This document shows positions 34,733-46,684 of a DNA stretch of 64,000 nt, one piece after another. The notes below the pieces were generated by a model, which had not been told where the DNA came from, ran no database searches, and saw only the letters and a program-made list of their open reading frames with translations. The stretch spans positions 2,356,001 through 2,420,000 of the forward strand of contig WUJK01000005.1 of assembly GCA_011317545.1 (NCBI GenBank), given 5' to 3'. Position 1 is the stretch's first letter. Every line of letters begins with the position of its first letter. This stretch comes from Coniella vitis. Lineage: Eukaryota > Ascomycota > Sordariomycetes > Diaporthales > Schizoparmaceae. Position numbers and translations under genes: made by a program.

Positions 34733-36575
34733 ATGGTCAGCTTTGGACCATCTGCGCTCCGGCAGGCGTCTCGCCTGGCCGTCAAGCAACCATCATTATC
34801 ATCATCCTTGCGCGGCGCCTCACGTACCGCGCGGGTGGCGACTTCGCTTCCCAACACGCTGGCCGCGTCGCGACGCAGCTATGTCTCGGAGACAAAGAGA
34901 GACAACGCTCAGGCGGCTGAACCCAAGATAGAGACTGCGATACACCTGGATAGAGAAGCGCTGCAGAAGTCTGGCCTTACCGTCAGCGGACAGCAGGACG
35001 GAAACATGCTTGTCAGCCCTATGGCAGGTAAGGAAGGCATTTGTGCTGGATCTTTGTATATATCTGTGCGTGTTTTCTCGATGGAGATGCTAACACTGTT
35101 CAGAGGTGCTGAAGGAAGCAGCTGTCATGGACGAGGGCCAGAGGCCAATCTACCTTGACATGCAAGCGACAACTCCCGTGGATCCTCGAGTCCTGGATGC
35201 TATGCTTCCCTTTTACACGGGTGTATTTGGTAACCCTCATTCGCGGACCCATGCCTACGGCTGGGAGACTGAAAAAGCAGTCGAGGAGGCGCGGCAGCAC
35301 ATTGCCTCACTAATTGGCGCTGACCCCAAAGAAATCATCTTCACAAGCGGTGCCACTGAGAGCAACAACATGAGCATTAAGGGCGTTGCAAGATTCTTCG
35401 GTCGGTCTGGCAAGAAGAAGCACATCATTACCACGCAGACAGAGCACAAGTGTGTTTTGGACAGTTGCAGGCATCTGCAAGATGAGGGTTTCGAGGTCAC
35501 CTACCTACCGGTACAAAATAATGGCCTCGTGAACCTTGACGAGCTCCGAGCTGCCATTAAGCCCGAAACAGCTTTGGTTAGCATCATGGCTGTCAACAAC
35601 GAGATTGGTGTCATCCAGCCAATGGAAGAGATTGGCAAGATGTGCCGGCAAAACAAAGTCTTTTTCCATACTGATGCTGCACAGGCTGTTGGCAAGATCC
35701 CTTTGGACGTCAATGCCATGAACATTGACCTAATGTCCATTTCCTCCCACAAAATCTACGGCCCCAAGGGTATTGGTGCGTGTTACGTCCGTAGGCGGCC
35801 GCGCGTCAGAATTGACCCCATCATCAGCGGTGGTGGGCAGGAGAGAGGTCTGAGAAGCGGTACCTTGGCGCCGCCTCTGGTCGTTGGTTTTGGTGAGGCG
35901 TGCCGTATTGCCAAGGAAGAAATGCCGGTATGTTGCAAATTTCGTTCTTACTTCCATTCATGAGCTTTCCTCGATTTGCTCTTATGATCCATCTGATGAT
36001 CTGCTCTACTTGCATGGCTTTCTGAATTCCCGTGACAAGGAATTCCGTGTTGATTCTATAGCATTCTTTTTTGCCTGATTTGGACCCCTGACACTCCTTT
36101 TTCAATCTTGTCCTTCATCATCTGAAGTGCAATTCACTGACAGTCTGGACAGTATGACACCAAGAGAATTAAGTATCTCTCGGATCGACTCCTCAATGGT
36201 CTGCTTTCCCTTGAACATACTTCTCAGAATGGCGACTCCAAGGCCTTCTACCCGGGTTGCGTCAATGTTTCGTTTGCTTACGTGGAGGGCGAATCTCTGC
36301 TTATGGCACTGAAGGATATTGCGCTGTCGTCTGGAAGTGCTTGCACATCTGCATCTCTGGAGCCGAGCTACGTCTTGCGCGCACTTGGCAACAGTGACGA
36401 GAGTGCACACTCTAGTATTCGCTTCGGCATTGGTCGTTTCACCACCGAACAAGAGATTGATTACGTCTTGAAGGCTGTTCAGGAGCGTGTCACCTTCTTG
36501 CGAGAGCTCAGCCCCTTGTGGGAGTTGGTGCAAGAGGGGATCGACCTCAACACCATCCAGTGGAGCCAGCACTGA
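34733..36575 (+). CDS. NFS1: Cysteine desulfurase, mitochondrial
   Basis: Pyridoxal-phosphate enzyme that takes sulfur from cysteine for iron-sulfur cluster assembly (with Isd11, Acp1 and Isu1) and tRNA thiolation. Exons are 34733-35027, 35104-35927 and 36153-36575, giving 513 residues. Introns of 76 and 225 bases have GTAAGG and GTATGT donors. The joins restore MA|EVLKEAAVMD and EEMP|YDTKRIKYLSDRL. Residues 1 to about 50 are rich in Arg/Ser/Ala without acids, as in a mitochondrial presequence. The enzyme core has YLDMQATTPVDPRV, the cofactor lysine K315 in SSHKIYGPKG, TEHKCVLD, and the persulfide-carrying Cys437 in SGSACTS. The C-terminus (WSQH) matches eukaryotic Nfs1. The start is the first in-frame ATG followed by a good presequence; the frame stays open upstream. 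Confidence 0.96.
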
Positions 36576-37588
36576 GCGAAATGTCTTACTACACGTGCGG
36601 AAACTGAAATTGTCATCTTGCGGAAGCGTCTTATATGTAAATAATCTATGGGCGCGGGTTCAGCGGCTTTGGGTAAGCAGGTTTGGACGGTTGTTTATCA
36701 TCTTTGCTTTCTTGAGGGCGTCATCGGCACATTCACTATGGGAATAAGGATACCAACATCACTCCGGGCTAGTGATTTTTACAAATTTGAGATGCACCAA
36801 GTACGGAGTCTGTGCGAGGTTAGCTACGAATTTCCTTGAAAAGTACATGACTTGCGCATTCATAGGTGGTCCAGATTGAATGCGTGACATGTCATGCTAG
36901 GTTCTCAGTCACTTGATTGAGGGTCAAAGACCTCCACGAATACACCTGGCCACATTTCACTTTCATCATCTCTTGAGATGGAACACAATTGCCGCCATGC
37001 GGTAACAAGGGCACCCGTGTTGAGTGTACTTTCACAGTCACAGGCGACCTCAAGAAACTACGGCTTCGGCGCAACAACTCACGATGTATCTAGGATGCCT
37101 CAACTTGTACATAGTACGTACGAAAACTAACTGACAATGTGATCAGAAACTGGGCAGTCTGGTGCAACAATAGCCCGTTCTGTTTCAGGGATTCTTTCCA
37201 AATCCAGCTCATTGCCCCTGCATAGTGATCGTACATAGTACACGGGTCTCGTCCCCTATGACATCACGTCGCTCAAAAGGGAACAATGACATCACCGTCT
37301 AGTGAACAGGGCAGTATGATTGTGAATTGCGCCTTCTACCCTTTCCATCGTATTGGAAACCCCTATGCAGCCTGCAGGCACCCTACATAGATTTAGGGAA
37401 GGCAGGGTCTTCAGCACTAATATGTGAAGCCTAGTGAGGGGTTCACAGCCCAGATACTTAAACTGGCTGCTGCTCCCCAGCTCTGATCACGATCGACTCA
37501 ACCACAACTTCAAAGCAATCACAATTCAAACCTACCAAACAATCAATCTACTTCCACCTCTCTATCAAACAACACAAACCAACTCAAC
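36576..37588. other. Spacer, NFS1 3' region and promoter of the CsbD-like gene
   Basis: 1 kb with no credible gene. Two perfect copies of the dispersed GTACATAGTAC element are present at 37107-37117 and 37231-37241, together with the STRE-like sites listed separately. The last 100 bases are a C/A-rich leader ending CTCAACATG. Confidence 0.55.
37215..37441 (+). promoter_or_regulatory. Cluster of four stress-response elements (STRE)
   Basis: CCCCT occurs at 37215-37219, 37253-37257 and 37360-37364, and AGGGG at 37437-37441, all within 375 bases of the CsbD-like start. In yeasts and other fungi these pentamers bind Msn2/4-type zinc-finger factors in general stress. Being five bases long they occur by chance too, so the clustering, not each site, is the evidence. 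Confidence 0.45.
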
Positions 37589-38205
37589 ATGTCTTCCAAC
37601 GATAACACCTCCACTCTTCAAGCCGCTATCGACTCTGTCACCGGCACCGTTCAGTCGGCCATCGGCTCTCTGACTGGTTCCACCGGCGACCAGGCCAAGG
37701 GTGACGCCAAGCAAGACCGCGCCCAGGTCGAGCACGATGCCTCGCACGCTGCCATTAAGGTTCCCGGCGCCACTGTCTCCTCCTCCGGCGTCGCCAAGGA
37801 CAACTCGGACCGCAGCGCCGGCTCTTGGAACCAGACTGTTGGCAGCGCCAAGGAAACTGTTGGTGGACTGATTGGATCTGAGGTACGTATCTATGTCTTT
37901 TCTCTCATTTGTTTGAGTATAGTTTTTGAAGCTGACGCAGAGGCTGTCGCTACATACAGAATCTCAAGCAAACCGGTCGTCAGCAAAATCTCGAGGGTCA
38001 GGAGCAGGAGGCCCGCGGCCAGCTGTCTGACCTCGGCTCTGGCTTCGCTGACCGTGTTTCTGGCACCGTCGGCGGTGCTGTCGCTGGTATTACCGGCAAC
38101 AAGGCAGCCCAGGCCGAGTACGAAAAGCAGCACGACACTGGCAAGACGCAGCAGCGCGGTGCCGAGCTCGACATACAGAAGCAGGCTGAGGCTGGCCGTC
38201 ACTAA
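37589..38205 (+). CDS. CsbD-like stress protein (Hmp1-type, cruciform-DNA-recognition family)
   Basis: Small hydrophilic protein of 179 residues. Exon 1 is 37589-37882 and exon 2 is 37960-38205. The 77-base intron (GTACGT...ATACAG) restores GGLIGSE|NLKQTGRQQN. It has two CsbD-like repeats. The first is GSWNQTVGSAKETVGGLIG with the following LKQTGRQQNLEGQ; the second begins GQLSDLGSGFADRVSGTVGGAVAGITG. The N-terminal part repeats a related pattern (TVQSAIGSLTGSTGDQAKGDAKQD). The composition (Gly, Ala, Gln, Asp, few hydrophobics) suggests a disordered or amphipathic-helical protein. Fungal relatives are often labelled mismatched base pair and cruciform DNA recognition protein; CsbD itself is a bacterial general-stress protein. 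The C/A-rich leader and upstream STRE-like sites fit stress-induced, strong expression. The molecular role is not established. Confidence 0.87.
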
Positions 38206-41200
38206 GGGAACAATTCTCGACACATAATCGTACTTGACGACGCGTATGGGAAGAAGCGGATAGGCTGATTTTGTCATTTGATACCCCCAAGATAGTGGAT
38301 TAGCAGCTCTGGCCACCGTAGCAAAACAATTCACAATTTTTTCCCTTTGACCATTCCAACATGAGGACCATGATACGCATGGTTGACAGGATTCAAAGGT
38401 GCTTGATATTGAAAGCATCTCGATGAGATTAGAAACATCGCTCGAGAGGTTTGATGCAACGACAGTAATCTTACCGTAAATGCTTACGATTGTGTTATCA
38501 ATCATCGTGTGATGTGTCTGCGGTACTGGATTTCGGATTCATCAGGGTACTCGGGAAGGATTGTGGAAGGAGGGAAGAGAGCAGCGAGCAAGGGATAAAA
38601 ACGCGAGGCATCTACGCACACCGGTCGCTCTTTCCTCGGACAACATCATGACCCACGTTTATTCAAGGGTGGTTCTCGATATGGAAGAGGTAGGACCAGG
38701 TACCATTTAGGCCAACAAAATTCCCAAGTGACAAGTCCCAGTTCTTGCAGGCTGGATCATGGTGCGTTCTTTATTTCCATTTACTGCAATTTGCAAGGTA
38801 TGAGATAGATAACAGAGTGTAAGAAGTCAGCCATTATATCACTTCATAGCTATCATGGTAGTCCAAAAGAGTGTCTATATACTCAGCCTTAGTACATACT
38901 GGTGCTTTATTACTGCCTGAAAATGCCTGCTTGGATAAGCCAATCATTAGGAACGCATTGTAATGTCGCAAATCTGCATCTCCCTGCCTTCATGTCGCAT
39001 GAATAAAGAAAGCCGCAGAAGAGCCTGGGTACTCACCTATAAGCATGAGATTATAAGGGTTGGAAACTGTCGTGTGCCTATTGCACGGCTTGTGCTGGCT
39101 GTACGCGGCTAATATGCTCAAATGAGATGTTTTCCTTTCATTCTTGCGCTTTTATCCCGGTTAGAAGGGCGGTTGGAGGGCAAATAGATGGCAGCTAGAA
39201 GAAACTGAAAGGGGAGGCCTAATATCTAGACAGTCTTGACCGAAATTAGATTGGGTCACAATTTCCCAAAAAAATATTGCAGCCTGTTGTATGTGGCCAA
39301 AAAGGACGCACTTTCCTGATGTGGCCACGAATTTACGGTTCATCGGTCGACTGTGATTGAACTTCGTACGACGGAGCGCGGAGACAGACGCGCGGATGCG
39401 CATATATCCACACCCACACCCACAAGCGCACACATACACGCATAACAATAGTCAGCGCCTGAAGGATGAGGCCGTGTCCGCTGCGGCCCGCGGCGATTGC
39501 GGCGCTTTCGGATCGCGCCCGAGAAGGGGGGAAAGGGAGAGGGGGTCACACATGGATCCTTGATGTCCATGAGATCATGTGATGTACCTGGCAGCCATTG
39601 GAGTGGATTTCCCTTGCAAGTCAGCAATACACCTTTGGAGTGAAAAGTATGTCGACAAGGGGGGCGGTTGTCGGGTAAGGTGGTTGTTGTTGTTTGGTGG
39701 CTCAGCGAAACGGTACCTGGCGCGAAGGATCAGGCTAGACTTGCCGACGAGCAATTTTGCACGGTGTCTGCGCGAAGGATTCGAGGTCCTGCGGAACGGC
39801 GGGTATGCCTTGCGGTCCGTTGACCGCGAATATGTGTTGAGGGGTGGTGGTGGCGACGATGATGGTGTCGAGGATCCGAGTGCGGGCGAAAACAGCGACA
39901 GAGATTTAGAGAGGAACCTGGGCGTATCTTTTGGCAATGATTCTCCTCGGTTGTTTGGCCGTTCTGTACCTGTCTCTCAAGGCTATTTGGTCTATACCTT
40001 AGCCCGTGTTTGGTTGGTCTGCAGATGGCTATATGGTTACATGACATCTCTTCACGGAGCAGTGCCGCGAAAAGGTCAAGGACAGACGACATCGAGGGAC
40101 GTGGTCAAAGGTTGGGCCAGCATATGGACAGCGACTGATAGGTATGGCAAACTGTGACAGCTACCTGCAGGCATGGCAAATACCCAGGTATGCTGGCACG
40201 TATAGCACGCCTGCTTGCTGCTAACGAGCTCTGGCCGTTGCAACATTTGCTGCATTGCTATAATGGTTCATTAGTAGTTGCGTCATGTCGTTCACGCCTG
40301 TGTTGCTCTGGTGGCTTGGCTGGAGGATCGGGCCATGTTTTGCGAGTCTCAATGTCATTCAGGGCTTGAAGGAATCAAGTCCGTGATACCTTCAAAATAG
40401 AGATGTCGGTGGTGATGTTATAGGACAGGAAGCGAGTTGGAAAGGAACAAGGACGCCAGGCTTGCTACGCAGGTCCCCACTGCACTGCTTCTAGGAGCAC
40501 CTGCCAGGCGGGCCTCAAAGAGTACATAGTACATAGTACTCACCTCGTTATTATGTATCTCCAACGCCACAGTCAGCCACGTACACCAGCCACACAGCGT
40601 GCAACCTCACCTCTCATCAGTGCTGCCGTGCTGTTGCAGTCGCAACTTGATCTCGACGTCTTTCCTCAATCCTCGTCCGGCCCCCACGGTGCAGCGGCGG
40701 ATACCACATGGCCGCATTGAGGCTAGCACATGCATTCGCTGCAGCTGCAGCTGTATTACTATGTATCTAGGCTGAGCTGCAGGCCCGTCGACATGTTGCA
40801 TCGTTCTTGCGAGGCGTAATCACACCAACAACGGTCTTCGCCAACCGCTCTACCAAAAGCGCATCACCGTCAATGATGGTACTCATTTTCTGGCGACCAA
40901 AGATGATATGGCATGCAGTCTTGAGTGGCTCCCTCGCCATTGCATAGCGCAACTATGGACGGCCCAGAATTCCCGAAGCAGACATCTTGCGAGACGCTTT
41001 CCACGATCGCTGCCTTGGCAGTGCGCACGATACGACGCTACATTCCCTTTGCGCTCTCGGTGCCTTGGAGTCATCCGTTTGCTACGCTGACGACCGCAGC
41101 TTTGGGTCTGTCCTTCGCCGCCCCACCTGCCTAGAATCCGAGGCCAACTCGCAGCACTACATGCCAGCCTTGCGGTGGCTGACGCTGCTTGTGTGACGGA

Positions 41201-42626
41201 CTTTACGAGATGATTGAGTGCCACAAACCTGCCCCTCGGGCCGGGGGGGGGGCTCTTGTCTTGAGTTTCCTCGTTCATACATTGCTGCCGTTGTCCATGT
41301 GAGATTGCCTGGTGGATTCGTCCTATTCCGGCACAATTGCGCGTGGGGGGCAAAGCACGGGACAACAGGGAGGTGACAGAGGGACCAAGTGGTTGGTGAC
41401 TTTTTGTCGTCCCCGCATTTCGTCGGTGCTGGCTTTCTTTGTGGTCGACAATACGCTTTGCGGCATTGGGGACCCGCTCAGTCCGGTTATGCACTACGCA
41501 CACCACCGTTTCTCGAAAGCACCTCGCCTGTTTCCGAGGCCATGCGCAGTCATCTTTTAAAAGACAAGTTTCTTGACATCGAATCGGCGCACCAAATCAG
41601 AAACCCGGCAATGTCTTTATCTCGGGCTGTGCCGTTGACCCCTTGGCCACCCAACGCCGAATCGACAGAGTACCGTCAGCAAGACCAGGACTCCCCGAAA
41701 TTCCCTTGCGTCGCTTGCTCATCAGTGAGTAATGTCAACGTGTCAATGGATCACTAGTCAATGGTCTTGACCCTTTGTGGGCGTACTCGGTCGTGCGAAT
41801 ATCAGTGCCGCCCAGTGCCGAGACATGCAAGCTTATGCAATGGATCTGCTAGCTACCCAAGGCTATCCAAGTACTCGTTCTCAGCCCTATGAGGCTTACT
41901 CGATCTGCAACGTACCATCTCCTTTACGCCCAAAGGATCACACACATGTACTATGTAGTCGACTTAGACGTTGTCGCACCGGCTTGAGCTGGTGTCCAAT
42001 CTCTGGCCGGGCGCCCTATGCCGTGTCCGGGTCATACCAGCGCCTACGATTCCTCACAATCCAACCTGCAAATCCCATACTGTCAAAGTGTTGCGCCCAA
42101 GTATCGCAAGCCTCATGCCATCGGCAGCCACACCCACACGCGCATCCACCCCCTCCACCAGGCTGGTAGTCAGGGTGGTAGCAAATTTCTTTGAATCACA
42201 CGGCCAACAGCCAGCTTTGGCCCTCCAGCCAGTTACAGTGCTTGCAACCCCTGGAATGGACAGGCACAAAAGTCTCAATACAAGGATCTGGCTTTCCGAG
42301 AAGGCTATGTCCACCGAGGGCTGTCTGCGCATTCCTATGGACTTGTTGCATCCTCGAATGAAAAGGGTCGACTTTTGATTTCGTTTGATATATACAATTG
42401 TCTGTTTTAGGAATTTTTCCTCTTTCGGGGTATCATTCCATTCCATTTAATTCCCGCAGATTGCAAACTGCATCTTGGAGGCGAGGCTTTCTGCACTGTT
42501 ATTTTGGTGGCAGCCTCGAACATCTGGCGCCCATTTATTTACTCGCGGCGTTGTCCGGAAAGTTTGACAAAATCAAGCTCAGGCTACGAGTAATCACTGG
42601 ATTTCAAAAAGCAAACGAATCATATC
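38206..42626. other. Gene-poor stretch of 4.4 kb
   Basis: No gene that I can support. The longest open frames are 191 codons from the ATG at 39582 (+) and about 207 codons at 40883-41506 (-); neither has a recognised domain or a homologous-looking pattern. It contains a double copy of the dispersed element (GTACATAGTACATAGTAC at 40522-40539), one at 41948-41957 and a CA-rich run near 39,405-39,440. The right end is the promoter of the NmrA-like gene. Confidence 0.5.
42389..42394 (+). promoter_or_regulatory. Possible TATA box of the NmrA-like gene
   Basis: TATATA about 235 bases before the ATG at 42627. The position is plausible but not proven. Confidence 0.35.
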
Positions 42627-43698
42627 ATGACCATGCGCATCGCAATTGCTGGCGGCGGCGGATTAGCTTACTTTCTCGCTGCAGAAATAGCACAGAGCGT
42701 CAATGCTGTCCTTGTGTTAACAACCAAGGTCAGTACAGTTTACGTCACATTATGGTCCAAAATCTGACGACAGGATTGATATTTAGGAACATCCAGAATT
42801 CGAGAGCTTGGGAGTCCAAGTGGCTGTGGTAGACTTTGCAGACTTGCAACAACTACGCTACACACTCCGCGGCATTGACCTGGTCATCTCAACTATACCT
42901 GGAGAATCACAGCTGAATCTCATTGATGCTGCCCGCTCTGCGCATGTCGGAATGTTTGTTCCGTCCGAATTTGAAGGACCTTTGGCCCAGCGCCCCTCCT
43001 CGGATGATCCCCTGGACCGCGGTTCCAGAGCTGCGCTGCATCTGTTGAATGAATGGTCGCAATCCACTTCTGGACAGCCCCGGATGCGGTACACAGTCTT
43101 CACATGCGGTATCTTTTACGAACGATTTGTACCTGGCGGCTTAGTGACCTTGAATATGGGAGTGGGCGAGAACATACCCAACGCAGGGGACTATTTGATC
43201 AATGTGGACGCTGCATCTGCTGAAGTCGTTGAGCAGACGGCCCATGGGAGGCCGATTGATATTTCCATGACTTCTGTGCATGATGTGGCTCGATTCGTAG
43301 CAGCAGCCATTGAGATTGGACCTTCGCATTGGCCAAAGGAACTTCGGATGCGAGGAGATCACATGAATATCACAGATATTGTGCGCGAATGCAGCAGTGC
43401 ACGAAGAGGTGAGCCTAAGCCAGCCTGTCTACTGATTTGTTATTTGCTAATCTCCTTTCCGTTTAAAAAAGTTCCCTTCAACTTGGTTAATCATGAGTAT
43501 CGCAATATTCAAGCACACCTCGATTACTGGAGTGCACACGACTTTGGTCGCTGGTTCTACTTCCAGCGACTCCGCGCAACGGCAGACGGCCGGTACACAT
43601 TTTCGAGGGCCAACCTCAATGAGCTTATTGCTCAAACGAGGGGCCTCGAATTCAGACCAATAAGATTCCGCGACTGGGCAAGGCGCACAATGGGATAG
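42627..43698 (+). CDS. NmrA-like / isoflavone-reductase-like NAD(P)-binding protein
   Basis: Atypical short-chain dehydrogenase of 316 residues with a Rossmann fold. Exons are 42627-42728, 42787-43408 and 43472-43698. Intron 1 is GTCAGT...TTTAG, 58 bases, with a CTGAC branch site; intron 2 is GTGAGC...AAAG, 63 bases. Exon 1 carries the dinucleotide-binding strand and loop MRIAIAGGGGLAYFLA. Exon 2 has the family landmarks: DLVISTIPGESQLNLIDAAR, then VPSEFEGP, where NmrA-like proteins have FVPSEFG, and TCGIFYERF. Exon 3 closes with ARRTMG. A second ATG two codons on (42633) is an equally possible start. NmrA itself senses nitrogen state, while isoflavone-reductase-like members reduce phenolics. 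This gene stands alone, outside any recognisable cluster, so its substrate or sensing role is open. Confidence 0.85.
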
Positions 43699-46684
43699 CC
43701 GCGAGATCAGGCCATCAGCCCAAGAGCCCGTTGTTCCGCGTCAGTATCACTAAGAGTGGATTTCTCCCACAATTACTCGTCGAGAGTATTGTGCTTTGCA
43801 ATTTGTACCTACAATCTGGTAGTTGATAACCTAAAGCTGCTTGACTTGTATGATACCTCATGAAATCTGTTTCAATCTTTTCGCAAGGTCATTTTATGTT
43901 TATACGCACGGAAACGCGTACGGTATTCTGGGTCCCCTGTCTGGTGTCTTTTGCTGGTGTATTTCAGCATATCAGCATTCGTCTTTATCCAGTCATTATC
44001 TTCTCTGCATGTATGACTCGTTGTTGTCTTTGTTATTTTTACTCCCTCTTCAAAAGGCATTTCTTCCCCCCCCCACTATTATATGGAAATTGGTCAACTA
44101 TATTTTGAACTAGGAGCTCGGTCTTGTCTTCAATACCTTGTGTGGCTTCTGCGTATGTTTTTCTTTTCTACGACGTTTTTGCATTGAATAGAATGACTAT
44201 TTCCAAACAGCCCTTTCCTTGATTCGTTATTTTCTGTTTCGTCGATAGAATGGACAAGGCAACAACTCAACTTTGCGGAAATGAAGGACGGTGTGGCGCA
44301 AATGGGTTTCAAATGGGGTTTGTTGCAAACTTCTAAGCTTCTGCATTTTTTCGCAGCGGCTTGCGTGCCTCAGCCGTCGACTATAGTACATGGAAATAGA
44401 TAGTGCATGATCATGGGCTAGATGTCAAATTATTGAGGCTATTTGTATGGAATTGTAGCTGATTCGCCTTTCGTTCTACCTTGATTCGGCTGCGGCCATT
44501 TTGCCACATTGGTTATTTTGCCAGTCACCGATTCTCCTCTCCACGATGCCTAGGATACTTTCTATTCACATCGCGGTTTTCCATCGACATATTTGAAACG
44601 CAACTGGCAAGACTACAATCAGCTGACGATTGATATTTTGATGAAAACGGCATTGGAGTAAGTCAAGCCATCATGGATATATGTGGGATGTGTGACCATA
44701 CGGTTTCTTTCAATTTCACATTCCCACAATCCTTGTTCAACTCGACTGCTTCGCTTCGCCAAGATCGTAAATTGGCTCTTTACATGTATCTTCTTTATTG
44801 TTCTCGTACCAATCGTGCAGTGCAAGTATTAATGAGTAGTAATCCTCTGGTTATACCGCGGTAAGTAGCATTTCTAAATGGTTTTTTTTTTCTTTCTTTT
44901 TTTTCATAAGCCGGATCCCGTTGATACATACGCAGCATTAGAAACCACTGCTTGTCAGCCTGCGAGTAATAACGCTGGATACGAAGAGTGCGTTGCATTG
45001 CATATTGATATCGCCGTGCGGTGTCCGGCTCCAGCCTTACCGAGCTGACCCCAGCGTAAATAAGTAATGTACATGCGTACCTGCCTGTATACAAGATATA
45101 TGACCCCAAAGGAAGCTTCATTACCGACGTCCAAAACGGGACAAACAAGGCTGTTATATATATATATATATATACTCATATCCTACCGCGGGCTCAAAGG
45201 GACGATGGCAGCCAACTTGGAATGGACCGATTGGTTATCTGCACATGTATTATGCATGTACAGTGCTCACTTGGATGGTCAGCCCAAAATGGTTTGGCGC
45301 GCAATGTATTCGGGCCGGGCCAATGTCAGAGCTGGGGGTTGCAGTGAATGAAAGCGGATGGCGCGTGAGTATAACGTCAACGTTCTAGGGATGTTGAAAA
45401 ACCGGGCTTTGTGGGAGAGTTTTTTTTGTCCGTCGTGCTTGTCGAGAAGTGCGCGCGACGGATGGAGTCTAGGCGAGGCAGCGAAGGTGGTTGTTGCATG
45501 GCCAGACAAGTCCTATGTATGTAGGATGACTCCACCGCGGCTTTGCAAGTCGATCCTCTTTGCTTCTTTCGGTTGCCGTGGTTTGACGCGCAGTCACTTC
45601 TCATGTGGGGAGATGAAAGGACGAATAAAGGTAGATCGAATAGTTCAAGTAAGCAATAAAGAAGATCTGATTCTATACTTTTCTCTCTAAACCCTGACAG
45701 AGGTACCAAAGGTTCCACGAGTATCACGAATAAGGATCCGATACAATTCATCAATATTAACTTCGGTTGATGTCCCAGAAGGTCATTTTCTGTTATTCAA
45801 GGTTGTATGATGATCGGTAACACTACGACTGCTGGGAAATATGCTGACAAACACATCGTAAATGCTACACCGAATGTAGCAAGTCGCAGGGCCCGCTACA
45901 TGTCCCAGGACATTGTGTACCGCACACGGTATACTGTTCACAGCATCATTCAACTTGGTTAATTCATTAGATACAGAGAAATTGTAACCAAATACCTTCT
46001 TTTGCTCGTCGGATACCATGTCTTCGTCTGTGCTTGATTTCATCCCAACACCATGTCCAAATACTCTGAAAACAGAAAGAAAGAATCTATGCTACTCGAT
46101 CATTTACTAAAGTGTATATATGTGTTTATGTCCAAATTTTGTTTTCCCCGCCTGTCCTCCTTCACCAGTTGGTTACCGCCAAGAAACACCTTGTCCGAGT
46201 CCATCCAGTCCGTCCCTCTCAATGCTCATCCCGCCTCCCTCCCTGTTTATACCCAAAATCGACGCCAGAGCCTTGAGACTGCACAAAGCGGGCTTTCCTT
46301 GCGTCTGTTGATCATTTAGCTGCCCACCCGAACTACGCCGTTCTTGCTCCGTTCTTTTAAACCGCCTTTCCTTGTTGAGCACCCCGAGCCAATCCTGGAC
46401 GGGACAAGATCCATGCCTTCTACAAGGCGCTGCTGCATCAAGGCGATTGGTCATCGGCTACTACCTTCTTCCTCCTCCCAAGGGGGCGAGTATGGCTGTA
46501 TCGATGCAATATCACGCGAAACTTTGCCCACCCCGAGTGCTCCTCACGGCTGGTGTCCCGAAGTAGCCAGTTTCTGTGCCCAAGTCGCTTTCGTTGACCA
46601 TGAAGGAGGCGCCGGGCAAGCCGGACACCCACTTTCAAGGTACCAAGTTGCGAGGGGGTCTTCTCTGATAGGCCACTCAATCAC
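43699..46684. other. Gene-free stretch of 3 kb between convergent genes
   Basis: Separates the 3' ends of the NmrA-like and adenosine-deaminase genes. Only short overlapping frames are present, none recognised. The composition is fairly AT-rich with pyrimidine runs. Confidence 0.5.
45155..45174. repeat. (TA)10 microsatellite
   Basis: Perfect TA dinucleotide run of 20 bases in the gene-free stretch. Confidence 0.9.

Noticed and set aside
40883..41506. 207-codon minus-strand frame in the gene-poor stretch
   Set aside because: Arg/Ser/His-rich, no domain, and overlapped by several frames on the other strand.
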